A stretch of DNA of 41,165 nucleotides from Pseudomonadota bacterium. GTDB taxonomy: Bacteria; Myxococcota_A; UBA796; GCA-2862545. Under the pieces are notes generated by a model. That model saw nothing but the letters and a program-made list of their open reading frames with translations, made no database searches and was not told where the DNA came from. The first letter of the stretch is position 1. Each line of letters begins with the position of its first letter. Below are positions 24,704 through 35,400 of this stretch, piece by piece. A program made the position numbers and the translations under genes. Location of the stretch: positions 1 through 41,165 of the forward strand of contig JAGSGY010000050.1 of NCBI GenBank assembly GCA_023954855.1. Reading direction: 5' to 3'.

Positions 24704-27636
24704 TGCGACTCGCTCCCCTGCCCTTCTTGCTCGCCCTCTCCCTGCCCGCGTTTGGCCAGGACGAGCCGGCACCTGCCGAGACCCCCGAGGCACCAGCTGT
24801 CGAGGAAGACGCGCCCGACGGAACACCAGACGACGCACAAGAGGAGCCCGCGGCCGAGAGCCCGGCCGAGGATGAACCCATGACGCCGGAGGTCTCGAAA
24901 GAGCCCGAAGAGGTGGCTCCCACGGCAGAACCCGAGGTCCCGGCGAGCGACGAGGCCCCCTCCAGCGACGAAGTCCCGGCTGATGGAGCACCTCCAGTCG
25001 AGCCCTACACGGGCGACATCCCTATCGAAGAACTCCCGATTCTCGAGGGTCCCCAGATCGTCGAGTACGTCGAGGCCCCCTACCCGGCCGAGGCCGAGGC
25101 AGCCGGAGTCGAGGGAACCGTCCTATTGCTCATCGAGATCGATGAGTCCGGCGCCGTCACCTACGTCGAGGTCTTGCAGCCCATCGGCGATGGTTTCGAC
25201 GAGGCCGCAAAGGCCGCCGTCGAGCAGATGACCTTCACGCCCGCGATGACGGTCGCTGGCCCCGTCCCTGTCGCGTTCGAGTTCAACTACGGCTTCTCGC
25301 TCGAACCCGAGGTCCCGGAAGCCACCGAAGGCGAGGACGGTGAAGAGGTCGCACCGGAGCCTCCCCCACTGCCCGTCAACGTCGACGGCATGCTGCGCGA
25401 GATGGGCACCCGAAACCCCGTCGGCGGCGCTTTCGTGATGATCGAAGGCACCGAGATCGAGACCCAGACCGACGAAGAAGGCCGCTTCGAGCTTCGGGGC
25501 GTGCCGCTCGGTCGTCAGGTGCTTCGCACGGTGAAGCCCGGCTACCTGCCGATGGACACCAAGGTCGACGTCGAGGACGGCCTGGTCACCAGCGCCACCT
25601 ACTGGATTCGGGCAGAGGCCTACCGGGACAACGAGGCCGTCGCCGTCTACCACCGCGAACAGACCGAGGTGACCAAGCGCACCATCTCGATCGAAGAGAT
25701 TCGGCGCGTGCCCGGCACCTTCGGCGACCCGCTCAAGGTGGTACAGACCCTACCCGGCGCCGCACGCGCGCCGTTCGGCACCGGCCTGCTCGTCATTCGT
25801 GGCTCAAACCCCGAAGACTCTGGCGTCTACGTCGACGGCATCCGTATCCCGATCATCTACCACCTGACCGGCACGACCTCGGTCCTGTCGCCCGACCTCA
25901 TCGAGAGCGTCGACTACCTGCCCGGTGGCTACGGTGTGCAGTACGGACGCGGTATGGGCGGCGTCATCGACGTGAAGACCAAGTCCGAGTTCGAAGAGCA
26001 GGGCAAAATCGTCTGGGGCACCGACATCCTCGACTCGCAGCTCTACTACGAGGGGCAGATCGGCAAAGAGGGCAAGAAGCACGGCCTGGCCCTCGGCGCT
26101 CGCCGCTCGTACATCGATGCGTTCATCCCCCTGTTCACCGGCGGCACCGGCTTCACGATCAAGCCCCGCTACTGGGACTACCAGGTCAAGTGGGTCCCCC
26201 ATCTCGAAGGCAACCGCGAGGCCAACCTCTTCGTGTACGGCTTCAATGACCTTCTCGAAATCTCGACCCCCGATGACGTGGCTCAGGGCAGCGACCAGGA
26301 CACGCAGGGAGGGCTACGCACCGAGTACCTCTCCCATCGTGCGGTGTTCCAGTACAAGGACCAAATCACTGACCGGACGCGCATCGAGCTCACCCCCTCG
26401 ATCGGCTACGACGCCAGCTCGCTCGGGCTCGGCGATGCCTTCAACATCGACACCAACAACTGGCTCATCGAGCTTCGCGGCCAGGCGCCCATCGAGCTGA
26501 CCGAAGGACTCGAGCTCATTCCCGGCATCGACTTCATCGGCGGCCCCTGGGGCTTCGACTTCCGCGCTCCCTTCAGCTTCACCGACCTCGACGACCCGCT
26601 CGCCGAGCGCGAGCCCGTGGGCTTCGACGGCAAGGGAACGGCCTGGAGCACGGACCCGTTCGTGAAGCTCAACATCCGCCCGTTCGAGGACCGAGAGAAG
26701 CTCCTCATCACCCCCGGATTTCGCGCCAACACCGTCTACTACTCGTACCAGGGCAGCGTCACGGGCGAGGAGGGCAACGTCCCGTGGTCGGCGACCTACT
26801 TCGACCCGCGCATTCTCGCGCGCTTCGAGCTCAGTGAAAGCGTCACGCTCAAAGGCGCCACCGGCCTGTACAGCCAGCCACCCCAGCCCTTCGAGAGCAT
26901 TGGCGTGGGCACCGAGATCAACCTCGGCTACGAGCACGCCTGGGCAAGCTCTGTCGGTGTCGAACACCAGATCAGCCAGGCGCTGAAGTGGGACTTCGAG
27001 GTCTTCTACAAGCAGATGGATGACCTGGTCGTCTTCAACGAGCAGTGGGTTGGCTTCGGGGACGAGAACTTCATCAACGCCGGCGCCGGACGCGCGTACG
27101 GCGCCGAAGTCATCCTGCGCCACGAGCCGGTGAACAACCTGTTCGGCTGGATCAGCTACACCCTGTCCCGCTCGATCCGTCACGACGGACCCGAGCCCGA
27201 GTGGAAGCCGTTCAACAAAGAGAACCTCGACAACGGCTGGTACCCCTTCGACTACGACCAGACGCACATCTTCTCGGCCCAGGCCGGCTACGATCTGCCC
27301 CGCGACTTCGGCATCTCGGCACAGGTCCAGTACGTGACTGGCAACCCGGACTCCCCGTCAAACGCGGGTGTCTACGATGCGGACGGCGACTTCTACAACG
27401 GCTTCTCGACCGGAGAGCGCACCCGCCTGCCCCCGTTCTTCCAGAGCTCGCTCCGCTTCGACAAGCTGTGGACCTTCAAGCGCTGGCAGCTCGAGACCTA
27501 CGTCGACGCCCTCAACGTCGTACGCGGCGTGAACCCCGAGTTCACGATCTACAACTACGACTACAGCGAGTACGCCTACGTTCGCGGGCTACCGTTCATC
27601 CCCAACATCGGCCTGGAGGCGAAGTTCTTCCTATGA
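24703..27636 (+). CDS. TonB-dependent outer-membrane receptor with N-terminal TonB_C-like domain
   Basis: A 977-residue protein. Signal peptide 1-18 (PAFGQ). A disordered Glu/Pro/Ala/Asp-rich stretch runs to about 105. Residues about 121-199 form a TonB C-terminal-type domain (APYPAEAEAAGVEGTV, IDESGAVTYVEVL, then FTPAM). Residues about 226-293 are a carboxypeptidase-regulatory-like beta domain. The plug spans about 327-426, with VPGTFGDPLKVVQTLPG, VIRGSNPEDSGVYVDGI and YGRGMGGVIDV. The beta-barrel fills the rest and ends FIPNIGLEAKFFL. ATG 24703 overlaps the tonB stop and gives a proper signal peptide; the frame is open from 24592. The ligand is unknown. It is coupled by ATGA to a lipoprotein gene. 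Confidence 0.9.
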
Positions 27637-28535
27637 GACCTCTCGCCCTACCGCTCACCGTCGTCCTCAGCGCCACCCTCCTGTCAGGGTGTGTTCTCGG
27701 CGCCGACAAGTATCCAAGACCCCGCGACCTCGCGCCGTCCACCCTGGTGGACCGCACGCGCGTGATGGCGATTCAAGCCGAGCCCCCCGAAGCGGTGCCC
27801 GGCCAGGTCGTCACCTTCGACGTTCTGCTCGCCGATCCTGACGGCGTGATCGACTTGACCGTCTGGCTTGCCTGCGCCGAGGCCGACGGCTTCGGGTGCG
27901 ACACCGACCTCTCTGGCCTCGATGACGCCACACCCGAGGAGCTCGCGGCTGCGGGAGTCATCGGTCTGCAGCCATTCAATGACCCCGTGCTCCAAGTCCC
28001 GACCGACGTGCTCGACGCGCTCACCGAAGACGAGAAGCAAGAGGGCCTCGGCTACACGATCCAAGTGGCCGCCTTCCCCACCTCGGACGATACGGGCGCC
28101 GAGATTGACTTCAACGACGTCGAGGTCGCGTACAAGCGTCTGGTCGTCAGCGAGGCGAACACCCCGAACCACAACCCCACCCTGCGCGACTGGCGCGTGG
28201 ACGGCGCTCTCACGCCAGCAGGGAGTGTGGTCGTGGTCGATGCAGGCCAGAGCTACGAGCTCTCGGTTCTTCTCGCTGAGGGTTCCGTCGAGGACTACGA
28301 GTTCATCAACAGCTCGGGTGTGCTCGAGAATCGTACCGAGCAGCCCTACCTGGCCTGGTACGCCACCAGCGGCACAGTCGGAGACGAGTACACCGTCCCG
28401 CTAAATGGCTACGATGCCCCGCTCGAGTCGACCTGGACGGCACCCGATGAAGCTCAAGAAGGTCGCTGGTATGTCGTCGTGCGCGACCGACGCGGCGGAC
28501 AGTCCTGGCTCATCCAAGACTTCCGCGTCCAATAG
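27633..28535 (+). CDS. Lipoprotein partner of the TonB-dependent receptor
   Basis: A 300-residue lipoprotein (signal LSATLLSGC, Cys20). After the Cys comes a segment VDRTRVMAIQAEPPEAVPGQ followed by TFDVLLADPDG, a pattern I associate with many myxobacterial lipoproteins whose role is unknown. The rest is beta-rich and may be immunoglobulin-like. ATG 27633 overlaps the receptor's TGA (ATGA), so both are made together. The lipoprotein may sit on the receptor at the cell surface, as SusD does on SusC, though there is no sequence resemblance to SusD. It lies just before the outer-membrane barrel operon, the place held by lipoprotein gltK in Myxococcus; I cannot show they are related. Confidence 0.78.
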   Translation: MRPLALPLTVVLSATLLSGCVLGADKYPRPRDLAPSTLVDRTRVMAIQAEPPEAVPGQVVTFDVLLADPDGVIDLTVWLACAEADGFGCDTDLSGLDDATPEELAAAGVIGLQPFNDPVLQVPTDVLDALTEDEKQEGLGYTIQVAAFPTSDDTGAEIDFNDVEVAYKRLVVSEANTPNHNPTLRDWRVDGALTPAGSVVVVDAGQSYELSVLLAEGSVEDYEFINSSGVLENRTEQPYLAWYATSGTVGDEYTVPLNGYDAPLESTWTAPDEAQEGRWYVVVRDRRGGQSWLIQDFRVQ

Positions 28536-28896
28536 GAAAACCGACGCCGACCCGGAAGCGCGACACGCGACGCCACAAGAGAGGCGTGGAGGTGTCATGC
28601 ACCCACGACCACACCACCCGCAAAACCGGCCGTTCTCGGGGCGATCACGCGCCGACCAAAGGGCCTCACTGACAGCCGTAAATGGACGTCAGACCTTCTT
28701 GACGGATTCTAAACGTCGCCTCATACCACCCAGCCCCCGCGACAAACCCGGAAGTGAAGCCAGCCACCGCCAATGGTCGGTTGACACTAAAGGCGCGGAA
28801 AGTGTAGGAAGCGCAGTCGATGAGTCCGCTTTTCGCGCTGAACGGGTTGCTGCTCAACCAGTGCGACTCCCCGCAAACTTTCCGAGAGTTCGACGG
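28536..28896 (+). other. Non-coding region upstream of the outer-membrane barrel operon
   Basis: About 360 bp without a convincing gene. The frame of the downstream gene stays open across much of it, but no ribosome site or signal sequence appears before ATG 28897. The stretch 28660-28810 is less GC-rich than its surroundings and holds the promoter candidate at 28781-28810. The transcript leader would be about 80 nt. Confidence 0.5.
28781..28810 (+). promoter_or_regulatory. Promoter candidate for the barrel/TPR operon
   Basis: A perfect -35 hexamer TTGACA (28781-28786) is followed, after an 18-bp spacer, by TAGGAA (28805-28810), a modest -10. It lies in the only long non-coding gap before the five-gene operon 28897-37189. 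Confidence 0.45.
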
Positions 28897-29697
28897 ATGC
28901 CCTCCCTGAAGAATCTCGCTCCGGCCCTTCTGACCGTAGCGACGCTCGGCGCAGCCGCCCCAGCGATTGCCGCCGACCCCGGCCAAGAGGCCCTAGAGGA
29001 TTTCCGCACCCGCGAGGTCAAACGACCCGCGATTACAAACCGGTTTTTCCTAAAAGAAAGCCGGTTTGAGCTTGCCGTTCTCGGCGGGCTGGTGCCGAAC
29101 AACCCGTTCTCAAAGCGCTACGTCGGTGGAATCGACCTCGCGTACCACCTTTCCGAAGAGTTCGGGTTCGAGGGGCTGATTTCCTATTCGCCAGACCTCG
29201 GAACGAGCGACCTCAAGGGTCTGACTTCGGCGCTGGTCATCATCGCCCAGGGCAACTCGGGTGACTTCCAGCAGCCGCTGGACAAGGTCACGTTGTCGGC
29301 GGCCTTCGCTGCACGGTGGTCGCCGCTCTACGGCAAGATCAACCTTGTCGGTGAGACGGTCCTCAACTTCGACCTCTACTTCGTCGGCGGCATCGGCATG
29401 CTCGCGAAGCAGAACTACTTCGCGGTCTACGACCCGAACAGCATCGTCACCCTCGAGGATGGCGCACCGCCGAACGAGGTCGAGATTGCTCCCGTCCTCG
29501 GCACGGGCATGAACTTCTTCCTCACGCAGGGGATGGCGCTCAAGCTCGACGCTCGCATGTCGCTGTACATCGACAACAAGCCTCAGTACGACCCCACCGA
29601 GGTCATCACTGAGCAGCGTCTGTACAACAACTTCGTCATCTCCGCTGGTCTGGGCTTCTACTTCCCGAAGATGAAGACCCGCCTGTACAACTTCTAG
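28897..29697 (+). CDS. Outer-membrane beta-barrel protein (myxobacterial type, GltA/GltB-like)
   Basis: A 266-residue protein with signal peptide 1-25 (APAIAA). The body alternates hydrophobic strands with turns typical of a small barrel: FELAVLGGLVPNNPF, GIDLAYHLSEEFGFEG, AARWSPLYGKIN, FDLYFVGGIGM. It ends in Phe after LYN, the terminal aromatic residue read by the BAM machinery. The pattern N-x-F-x-x-R-Y-x-x-G, HxTExxGxE and SPxYGK is that of the outer-membrane barrel family common in Myxococcota, to which I believe GltA, GltB and CglE belong. Its neighbour at 29711 is a paralogue. Order barrel-barrel-TPR equals gltB-gltA-gltC of Myxococcus. It opens the operon. Confidence 0.8.
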   Translation: MPSLKNLAPALLTVATLGAAAPAIAADPGQEALEDFRTREVKRPAITNRFFLKESRFELAVLGGLVPNNPFSKRYVGGIDLAYHLSEEFGFEGLISYSPDLGTSDLKGLTSALVIIAQGNSGDFQQPLDKVTLSAAFAARWSPLYGKINLVGETVLNFDLYFVGGIGMLAKQNYFAVYDPNSIVTLEDGAPPNEVEIAPVLGTGMNFFLTQGMALKLDARMSLYIDNKPQYDPTEVITEQRLYNNFVISAGLGFYFPKMKTRLYNF

Positions 29698-29710
29698 CTG
29701 AGGTCGCATC

Positions 29711-30592
29711 ATGATCCGCAAAACGCTTGCTTCCGTTCTGCTGTCGGCCGCGCTCTTCGCCCCGACGCTTGCTGCTGCCCAGTCTGACGAAGGAGACATC
29801 GATGATGTCCTCGGCGACATCCTCGGCGAAGACCCACCGGTCGAAGAGAGCTCTGGCTCCGACATCGCCGAAGAGCGCCGCGCCGTCGAAGAGGGTGACC
29901 TCAACGACACCATCGGCGTGAAGTCCGAAGACATCGTTCTTCCCGAGGACCAGGGCCGTAAGCGCCGCATCATCAAGACCTTGCAGCGCAAGGACTTCCT
30001 GAAGATCGGCCGCTACGAAGTCGCCCCGGCGATTGGCGCCGTCACCAACGACGCCTTCATCAACCGCTACCTGCTGGGTGCGAGCTTCACCTACCACGCG
30101 ACCGAAATCTTCGGCGTCGAGCTCTCTGGCTCCTTCTCTCCCGACTTCGGTCAGGGCGACTGGAAGGCCATCACCGAGCAGCTCGTCACCAAGAACCGCG
30201 TGTCGCCTGACATCTCGAAGATTCAGTACTTCGCCGGTGCCAGCCTGGTGTTCTCGCCCATCTACGGCAAGATCGCGGTGACCAACCGCGGCATCGTCAG
30301 CTTCGACCTCTTCATGGCCGTCGGCGCCGGAGTCGTGAACACCAAAGAGGACCTCGAGGCCCTTCAGGCAGACACCGACCCCACGCACCCGGCATGGCTG
30401 ACCGCTTCACAGAACCATCCCACCACCAACCTCGGTGGCGGCGTTCGGGTTGTGTTCGCCGAAAACTTCGCAGCACGCCTAGATATTCGCACGCTCTCGT
30501 ACATCGAGACCGTCAGCGGCCACACGCTCGAGATGAAGAACAACTTCCTCGTGCTTGGCGGCGCATCCTTCTTCTTCCCCAACATGAAGTGA
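29711..30592 (+). CDS. Second outer-membrane beta-barrel protein (GltA/GltB-like)
   Basis: A 293-residue paralogue of the preceding gene product. Signal peptide 1-22 (PTLAAA-Q), then an acidic, probably disordered stretch of about 60 residues, then the barrel: YEVAPAIGAVTNDAF, INRYLLGASFTYHATEIFGVE, FSPIYGKIAV, FDLFMAVGAGV, closing in SFFFPNMK. Motif positions line up with its neighbour (N-x-F-I-N-R-Y, Y-H-x-x-E-x-F-G, SPIYGK). Unlike the neighbour it does not end in an aromatic residue, so its assembly signal is less clear. It lies 13 bp after the first barrel gene and 4 bp before the TPR gene. The two barrels may form a pair in the outer membrane, as proposed for GltA and GltB. Confidence 0.8.
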   Translation: MIRKTLASVLLSAALFAPTLAAAQSDEGDIDDVLGDILGEDPPVEESSGSDIAEERRAVEEGDLNDTIGVKSEDIVLPEDQGRKRRIIKTLQRKDFLKIGRYEVAPAIGAVTNDAFINRYLLGASFTYHATEIFGVELSGSFSPDFGQGDWKAITEQLVTKNRVSPDISKIQYFAGASLVFSPIYGKIAVTNRGIVSFDLFMAVGAGVVNTKEDLEALQADTDPTHPAWLTASQNHPTTNLGGGVRVVFAENFAARLDIRTLSYIETVSGHTLEMKNNFLVLGGASFFFPNMK

Positions 30593-30596
30593 TCTG

Positions 30597-32411
30597 ATGA
30601 AGCGCAACTTCAGCACCCTGGTCGCTACCCTCGCACTCTTCGCTTCCGCCGATGCCATGGCGCTCTCCTGTCAGGAGATCCTCGACATGGCGAAGGTGAG
30701 CGTTCCCTCCGAGATCATCGTTCAGACGATGGAAGGCTCCGGAAGCGCGTTCAACGACGACGACATCCGCTGTCTCGTCGATGGCGACGCCCCGGCCGAG
30801 ATCGTCGAGAAAGCTCGCGGCATGAGCACCGGTCCGGCGCCCACCCGTACCCCCATGACGCGGGAAGAGGATCCGAACGAGCCGGGTTTCGACACCACCG
30901 AGAGCCTGGGCGGCGACGTCTCCCTCTCGAGTAACGACGATCCCCTCGAGTCCGGAGGCCCTCAGATCATCGAGCAAGCCGTCGAAGCCTACCGGCAGAA
31001 GAAGTACCTCTCCGCGAGCAAGGCCCTCTTCGACCTTCTTGACGAAGATGCCTTCCCCGCCGAAGAAGCCAAGATCCAGTACTACCTGGCGAAGAGCCTC
31101 TTCGACCTCGAGATGTACCACGGCGCCCAGCACTACTTCATGGAAGTGGTTCGCAAGGGACCGCGCAACCCGTACTTCAAGTACGCGCTGCCCAAGCTCG
31201 TCGCCGTCTCCCAGCTCAACGGCAACGACGTCGAGCTGCTCCGCGTCGTTCACAAGATTCCGCCCGAGGCGTTCCCGCGCCAGGCCAAGAACCACCTCTA
31301 CTACCTCATGGGCCGCAAGCTCTACGAGAAGGGTGAGCTCTCGGCCGCGGCAGAGTACTTCCAGCAGATCTCGGCCAAGTCCGACCTCTACATGCGGGCC
31401 AAGTACTACGAAGGCGTCATCCACAACGAGCGCGGCAAGCTCAAGAGTGCCGTGAAGTCCTTCCGGGATGTCTACCAGGCAGACCCGTCCGAGGCCGGTG
31501 GCATGGACGCCCGCGAGATCGAGGACCTCAAGGACCTCTCGCTGATGAACATCGCTCGTATCTACTACGGACTCGAGCGCTTCGATCAGGCCGAGAACTA
31601 CTACGACCTCGTCGATCGCAACTCCGTGTACTGGCCCGAGAGCCTGTTCGAGCGCGGTTGGTCGAACTTCATGCGTTCCGACCTGAACCTCACGCTCGGC
31701 CTGCTGCTCACCGTCGACAGCCCGTACTTCAACGACGAAGAGTTCGTGCCCGAGGCCACCATCCTCCGCGGCCTGACCTTCTTCCAGCTCTGTGAGTACA
31801 CCGAGGTCGAGCGCATTCTCATCGGCTTCGAGGAGAGCCACCGGCCCATGCGGCAGGAGATCAAGGCCTTCCTCACTGAGTTCGAGGGAGAGTCCGCAGC
31901 GGACCTCACCGATCAGGCCTACGACGCCTACTTCGGACCCACAGCGCGCGATACTCGCCTCACAAAGGCGTTCTTCTCGAAGGTTCTTCGGAACCGCGAC
32001 CTCTCAGGTCTTGTCCGTCACATGGACATGATGGACGGAGAGATCGAGATGATCGACAGCGAAAAGGCCATCTGGCGTGATTCCGTGGGCGCAAAGCTCA
32101 AGGAAGTCATCGAGAAGGACCGTCAGCGCTACAAGAAGAAGGCCGGACAGGCCCTCCTTCGCGAGATGGCGAAGCAGTACACCTACCTGGGTGACCTGCT
32201 CTCGCAGTCCGAGATCATTCGATTCGAAGTCGTCGACGCCCAGCGCCTCGACTACGCCTACAAGGCCGCCGCGCCTGACGTAAGCGCGTTCGACCAGCAA
32301 GCTGTCGACTTCGCCGTGTCTAAGGAAATCATCTACTGGCCGTTCAACGGCGAGTTCTGGCGAGACGAGCTCGGCTACTACCGCTATGCCGAGCACGGTT
32401 CCTGCAAGTAG
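30597..32411 (+). CDS. Periplasmic TPR protein (GltC-like by position)
   Basis: A 604-residue exported protein with signal peptide 1-22 (ADAMA). A short N-terminal helical module follows (EILDMAKVSVPSEIIVQTM, then DDIRCLVDGDAPAEIVEKA), then an acidic linker and helical repeats of TPR type from about residue 120 (YRQKKYLSASKALFDLL, AKSLFDLEMYHGAQHYF, YLMGRKLYEKGELSAAAEYF, YYGLERFDQAENYY). It lies 4 bp after the barrel gene and probably binds the barrels on the periplasmic side, as GltC does in Myxococcus; that match rests on gene order and architecture only. The C-terminal 150 residues are helical without clear repeats. Confidence 0.8.
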   Translation: MKRNFSTLVATLALFASADAMALSCQEILDMAKVSVPSEIIVQTMEGSGSAFNDDDIRCLVDGDAPAEIVEKARGMSTGPAPTRTPMTREEDPNEPGFDTTESLGGDVSLSSNDDPLESGGPQIIEQAVEAYRQKKYLSASKALFDLLDEDAFPAEEAKIQYYLAKSLFDLEMYHGAQHYFMEVVRKGPRNPYFKYALPKLVAVSQLNGNDVELLRVVHKIPPEAFPRQAKNHLYYLMGRKLYEKGELSAAAEYFQQISAKSDLYMRAKYYEGVIHNERGKLKSAVKSFRDVYQADPSEAGGMDAREIEDLKDLSLMNIARIYYGLERFDQAENYYDLVDRNSVYWPESLFERGWSNFMRSDLNLTLGLLLTVDSPYFNDEEFVPEATILRGLTFFQLCEYTEVERILIGFEESHRPMRQEIKAFLTEFEGESAADLTDQAYDAYFGPTARDTRLTKAFFSKVLRNRDLSGLVRHMDMMDGEIEMIDSEKAIWRDSVGAKLKEVIEKDRQRYKKKAGQALLREMAKQYTYLGDLLSQSEIIRFEVVDAQRLDYAYKAAAPDVSAFDQQAVDFAVSKEIIYWPFNGEFWRDELGYYRYAEHGSCK

Positions 32412-32438
32412 AGCGGGTTCCCTTCACCGGGAGACCCA

Positions 32439-32450
32439 GGAGAATTCTCC
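32439..32450 (+). promoter_or_regulatory. Ribosome-binding site inside a perfect palindrome
   Basis: GGAGAATTCTCC sits directly before ATG 32451. GGAG is the Shine-Dalgarno sequence, 8 nt from the start, and CTCC touching the ATG is its exact complement, so GGAG-AATT-CTCC can fold into a 4-bp hairpin that would hide the site. Confidence 0.5.
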
Positions 32451-35400
32451 ATGCGTAGAGTCAGCACCTATTCCGGCCTCATCGGCCTCGTTCTCGCGCT
32501 GTCCGGCAGCGTCGCCCTCGAGGGCGTTGCCCTCGCTCAGGACGACGATGACGACAGCGGGCGCCGCGTGCTCAAGGCACGTGATGTCGACGAGCAAGCG
32601 GCGATCTCCGAAGAGTACGCTCGCCTGGCCCAGCAGAAGCGCCTCGAGTCCATCCAGTTCCTGAAGGAGCTCCTCTCCCGAGGAGAGGCCGAAGGCGACC
32701 GGAAGGCTGAGATGATGCTTCGTCTTTCCGACCTCTACTTCGAGCAGGGCCGCGCGCTCTACCTCCAAGAGATGGAGGCTTACGATGTCGAGTTCGACCG
32801 GTGCTTCAACACCGAGGGCTGCGACACCGAGAGCCTGCGGGCCGACAACAGCGGATCCGCCGACTGGCAGCAGAAGTCGATCCGTCTGTACCAGCAGATT
32901 CTTCGCAGCTACCCCCGGTACGCTCGCGCAGACGAGGCCATCTACTACCTGGCCTCGGCCCAGTCCGATACCGGCGACCGCGACAGCGCCGTCGAGAACT
33001 ACACGAAGCTCGTGAAGCTCTACCCGGACAGCAAGTACGTCCCCGACAGCCACGTGCAGATCGGCGAGTACTACTTCGACAAGAACAACGCCTACAAGGC
33101 GCTGCTCGCGTACAAGAAGGCCACCGCCTACCGCGACTCCGAGAAGTACAGCTTCGCGCTCTACAAGCTGGGCTGGTGCTACTACAACGTCGGCGAGTAC
33201 GACAAGGGCATCGCGACGATGAAGTCCGTCGTCTCCTACTCGATGAGTCAGGAATCGGAGGGTGCCGGCAACCGCCTGCAGCTTCAGGAAGAGGCCCTCA
33301 AGGACCTCGTCCGCTTCTTCGCCGACGCCGGCGAGCTTGACCAGGCGTACGAGTACTTCAGCAAGCTCGGCAAGAACGACCTCATCCGCAAGATGCTCAA
33401 GCGTCTCGCGACGATGTACTTCGAGCAGGGCAAGTTCGAGCAGGCGGTTCAGACCTACCGCCGTCTCATCGCCGAAGACCCGCAGAACCCGCGCAACGTC
33501 GACTACCAGAACGAGATCGTCCAGGCGTACCTCAAAATGGGCGACCGCGAGCAGCAGTTCTCCGAGATCGACCGGATGCTCAAGACCTACGGCAAGGACT
33601 CGGCCTGGGCGCGTGCAAACGCCTCCAACCCCGACGCCATCGCCGAAGCCGAAGAGTCCATCGAGAAGAACATTCGCAGCATGGCCTACTTCCACCACGA
33701 GCGCGCACGCAAGCTCTCGGGTTCGGAGTCCAAGGCCAGCTACGACTTGGCGTACCGCGCGTACAACATGTACCTGGACAACTTCCCAGAGTCGCAGCAC
33801 GCCTACGAAGTTCGCTACTCCTACGCCGAGCTCCTCTACAAGCTCAAGAAGTACGACGCGGCCTTCGACCAGTACATGGCCGTCGTCAAGATGGACCCGC
33901 AGGGCAAGCACAGTAAGTTCTGTGCCGAGTCCGCCATCTTCTCGGCTGACGAGATGGTGAAGAAGGAAGGCGGAAACCAGAGCATCACGGCCAAGGCCGG
34001 CGAGGCTCGCGACCCGATTCCCCTCACCGACTGGGAACAGCGGATGGTCGATGCGTGCAACCAGTTTGCGACGCTCTACCCAGAAGAGAAGAAGGTCCGC
34101 AACATCATCTACAAGTCGGCGTACCTGCTTTACAACAAGTACCAGTTCGACAAGGCCGCCGAGCAGTTCAACCTCGTCATCGCGATGGACCCCGGTGCTC
34201 GCGAGGCCGAGCAGGCTGCCAACCTCATCCTCGACTCGTTCGTCATCAACGAGAACTGGCAGTCGCTGCGCGACAACGCCAAGGTCTACTACGAGCAGGA
34301 GGGCCTCGGCTCTCGCAAGTTCAAGGGCGAGGTGTACGACATCTACATGAACGCCTCGGCGAAGCTCATCGAAGTCGACTTCGCCGCGAACAGCGACCAC
34401 GGCAAGACCGCCGATGCGTACAAGACCTTCCTCGTCGAGTTCCCGACCTACCCCGAGAAGGCGCGTGTCCTGAACAACATGGCCATCTACTACTCCACGG
34501 CTGACCGCCGCGGAGACGCCATGGAAGTTCGCAAGACGCTGGTCGACGGCGCCGATTACGGCGACAAGACCAAGTACTACTACGACCAGATGTCGGCGCT
34601 TGGCTACGACTACGAGACCATCGCCGCCTTCGACGAGGCCGCCGGCTACTACGAGCGCCTGTTCGGCGAGTGGGAAGACGAGCGGAAGAAGCGGGTCAAG
34701 GAAGAAGCTGACGAGGCTGCCCTCGCGAAGCTCGACACCTCGGCCGCCGACGCCATCTACTCCGCCGCCGTGTTCCGCAACGCGCTGGGCCAGTGGGAAG
34801 CGTCGATTGGCGACTACCAGAAGTTCATGGCCGCGTTCCCCGCGGACGAACGCCTGAACGACACGCAGCTCACCATTGGCCGCATCTACGAGGACCACGA
34901 GCAGTGGGCCGACGCGGCTGGCGTGTTCTACAACTTCTACAAAACGCCCGACGACAAGCCCGTCGAGATGGTCTACTTCGCTCGCCTGCACCACGCAGAC
35001 GCCCTGTTCGCGCAGAACAAGGACCGCGATGGACTGAAGCTCTACACCGAGACCGTCGCGATGTACAAGAAGTACATCGAGGGCGGTGGCCAGGTGGGTG
35101 CGCACACCGAGTTCGTCGCCCAGATGATGTTCAAGCTCGCTGAGCCGACCATGGAGTCGTACCTCGCCAGCGAGATCAAGCCGGCGTCGACCCGCTCGCG
35201 CAAGCTTGAGGACAAGGGCCTCGGCGACGCGCTGAAGGCGAAGGCGAAGGGCCTTGCCGAGGTCGAGCAGACCTACAAGGAAATCATCGACACCGGTGCC
35301 GGTGAGTGGGGCCTCGCCGCACTCGTCAAGCTCGGACAGGCCTACGAGAACATGGGCGAATCGCTCAAGAACTCGCACGTTCCGTCCTACCTGACTCCGG

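Noticed and set aside
27045-27632. Upstream extension of the lipoprotein frame into the receptor gene
   Set aside because: The lipoprotein signal begins exactly at ATG 27633, and the upstream part is a shadow of the receptor frame (Arg/Leu/Gln-rich).
32424-35378. A 984-codon open frame on the - strand opposite the large TPR gene (also 14602-16533 and 35651-37441 on the - strand)
   Set aside because: Products are rich in Val, Leu, Gly, Asp and His without domains, signal peptides or ribosome sites. They arise because GC-rich third positions on the + strand leave few stops on the opposite strand. The + strand frames have clear families.
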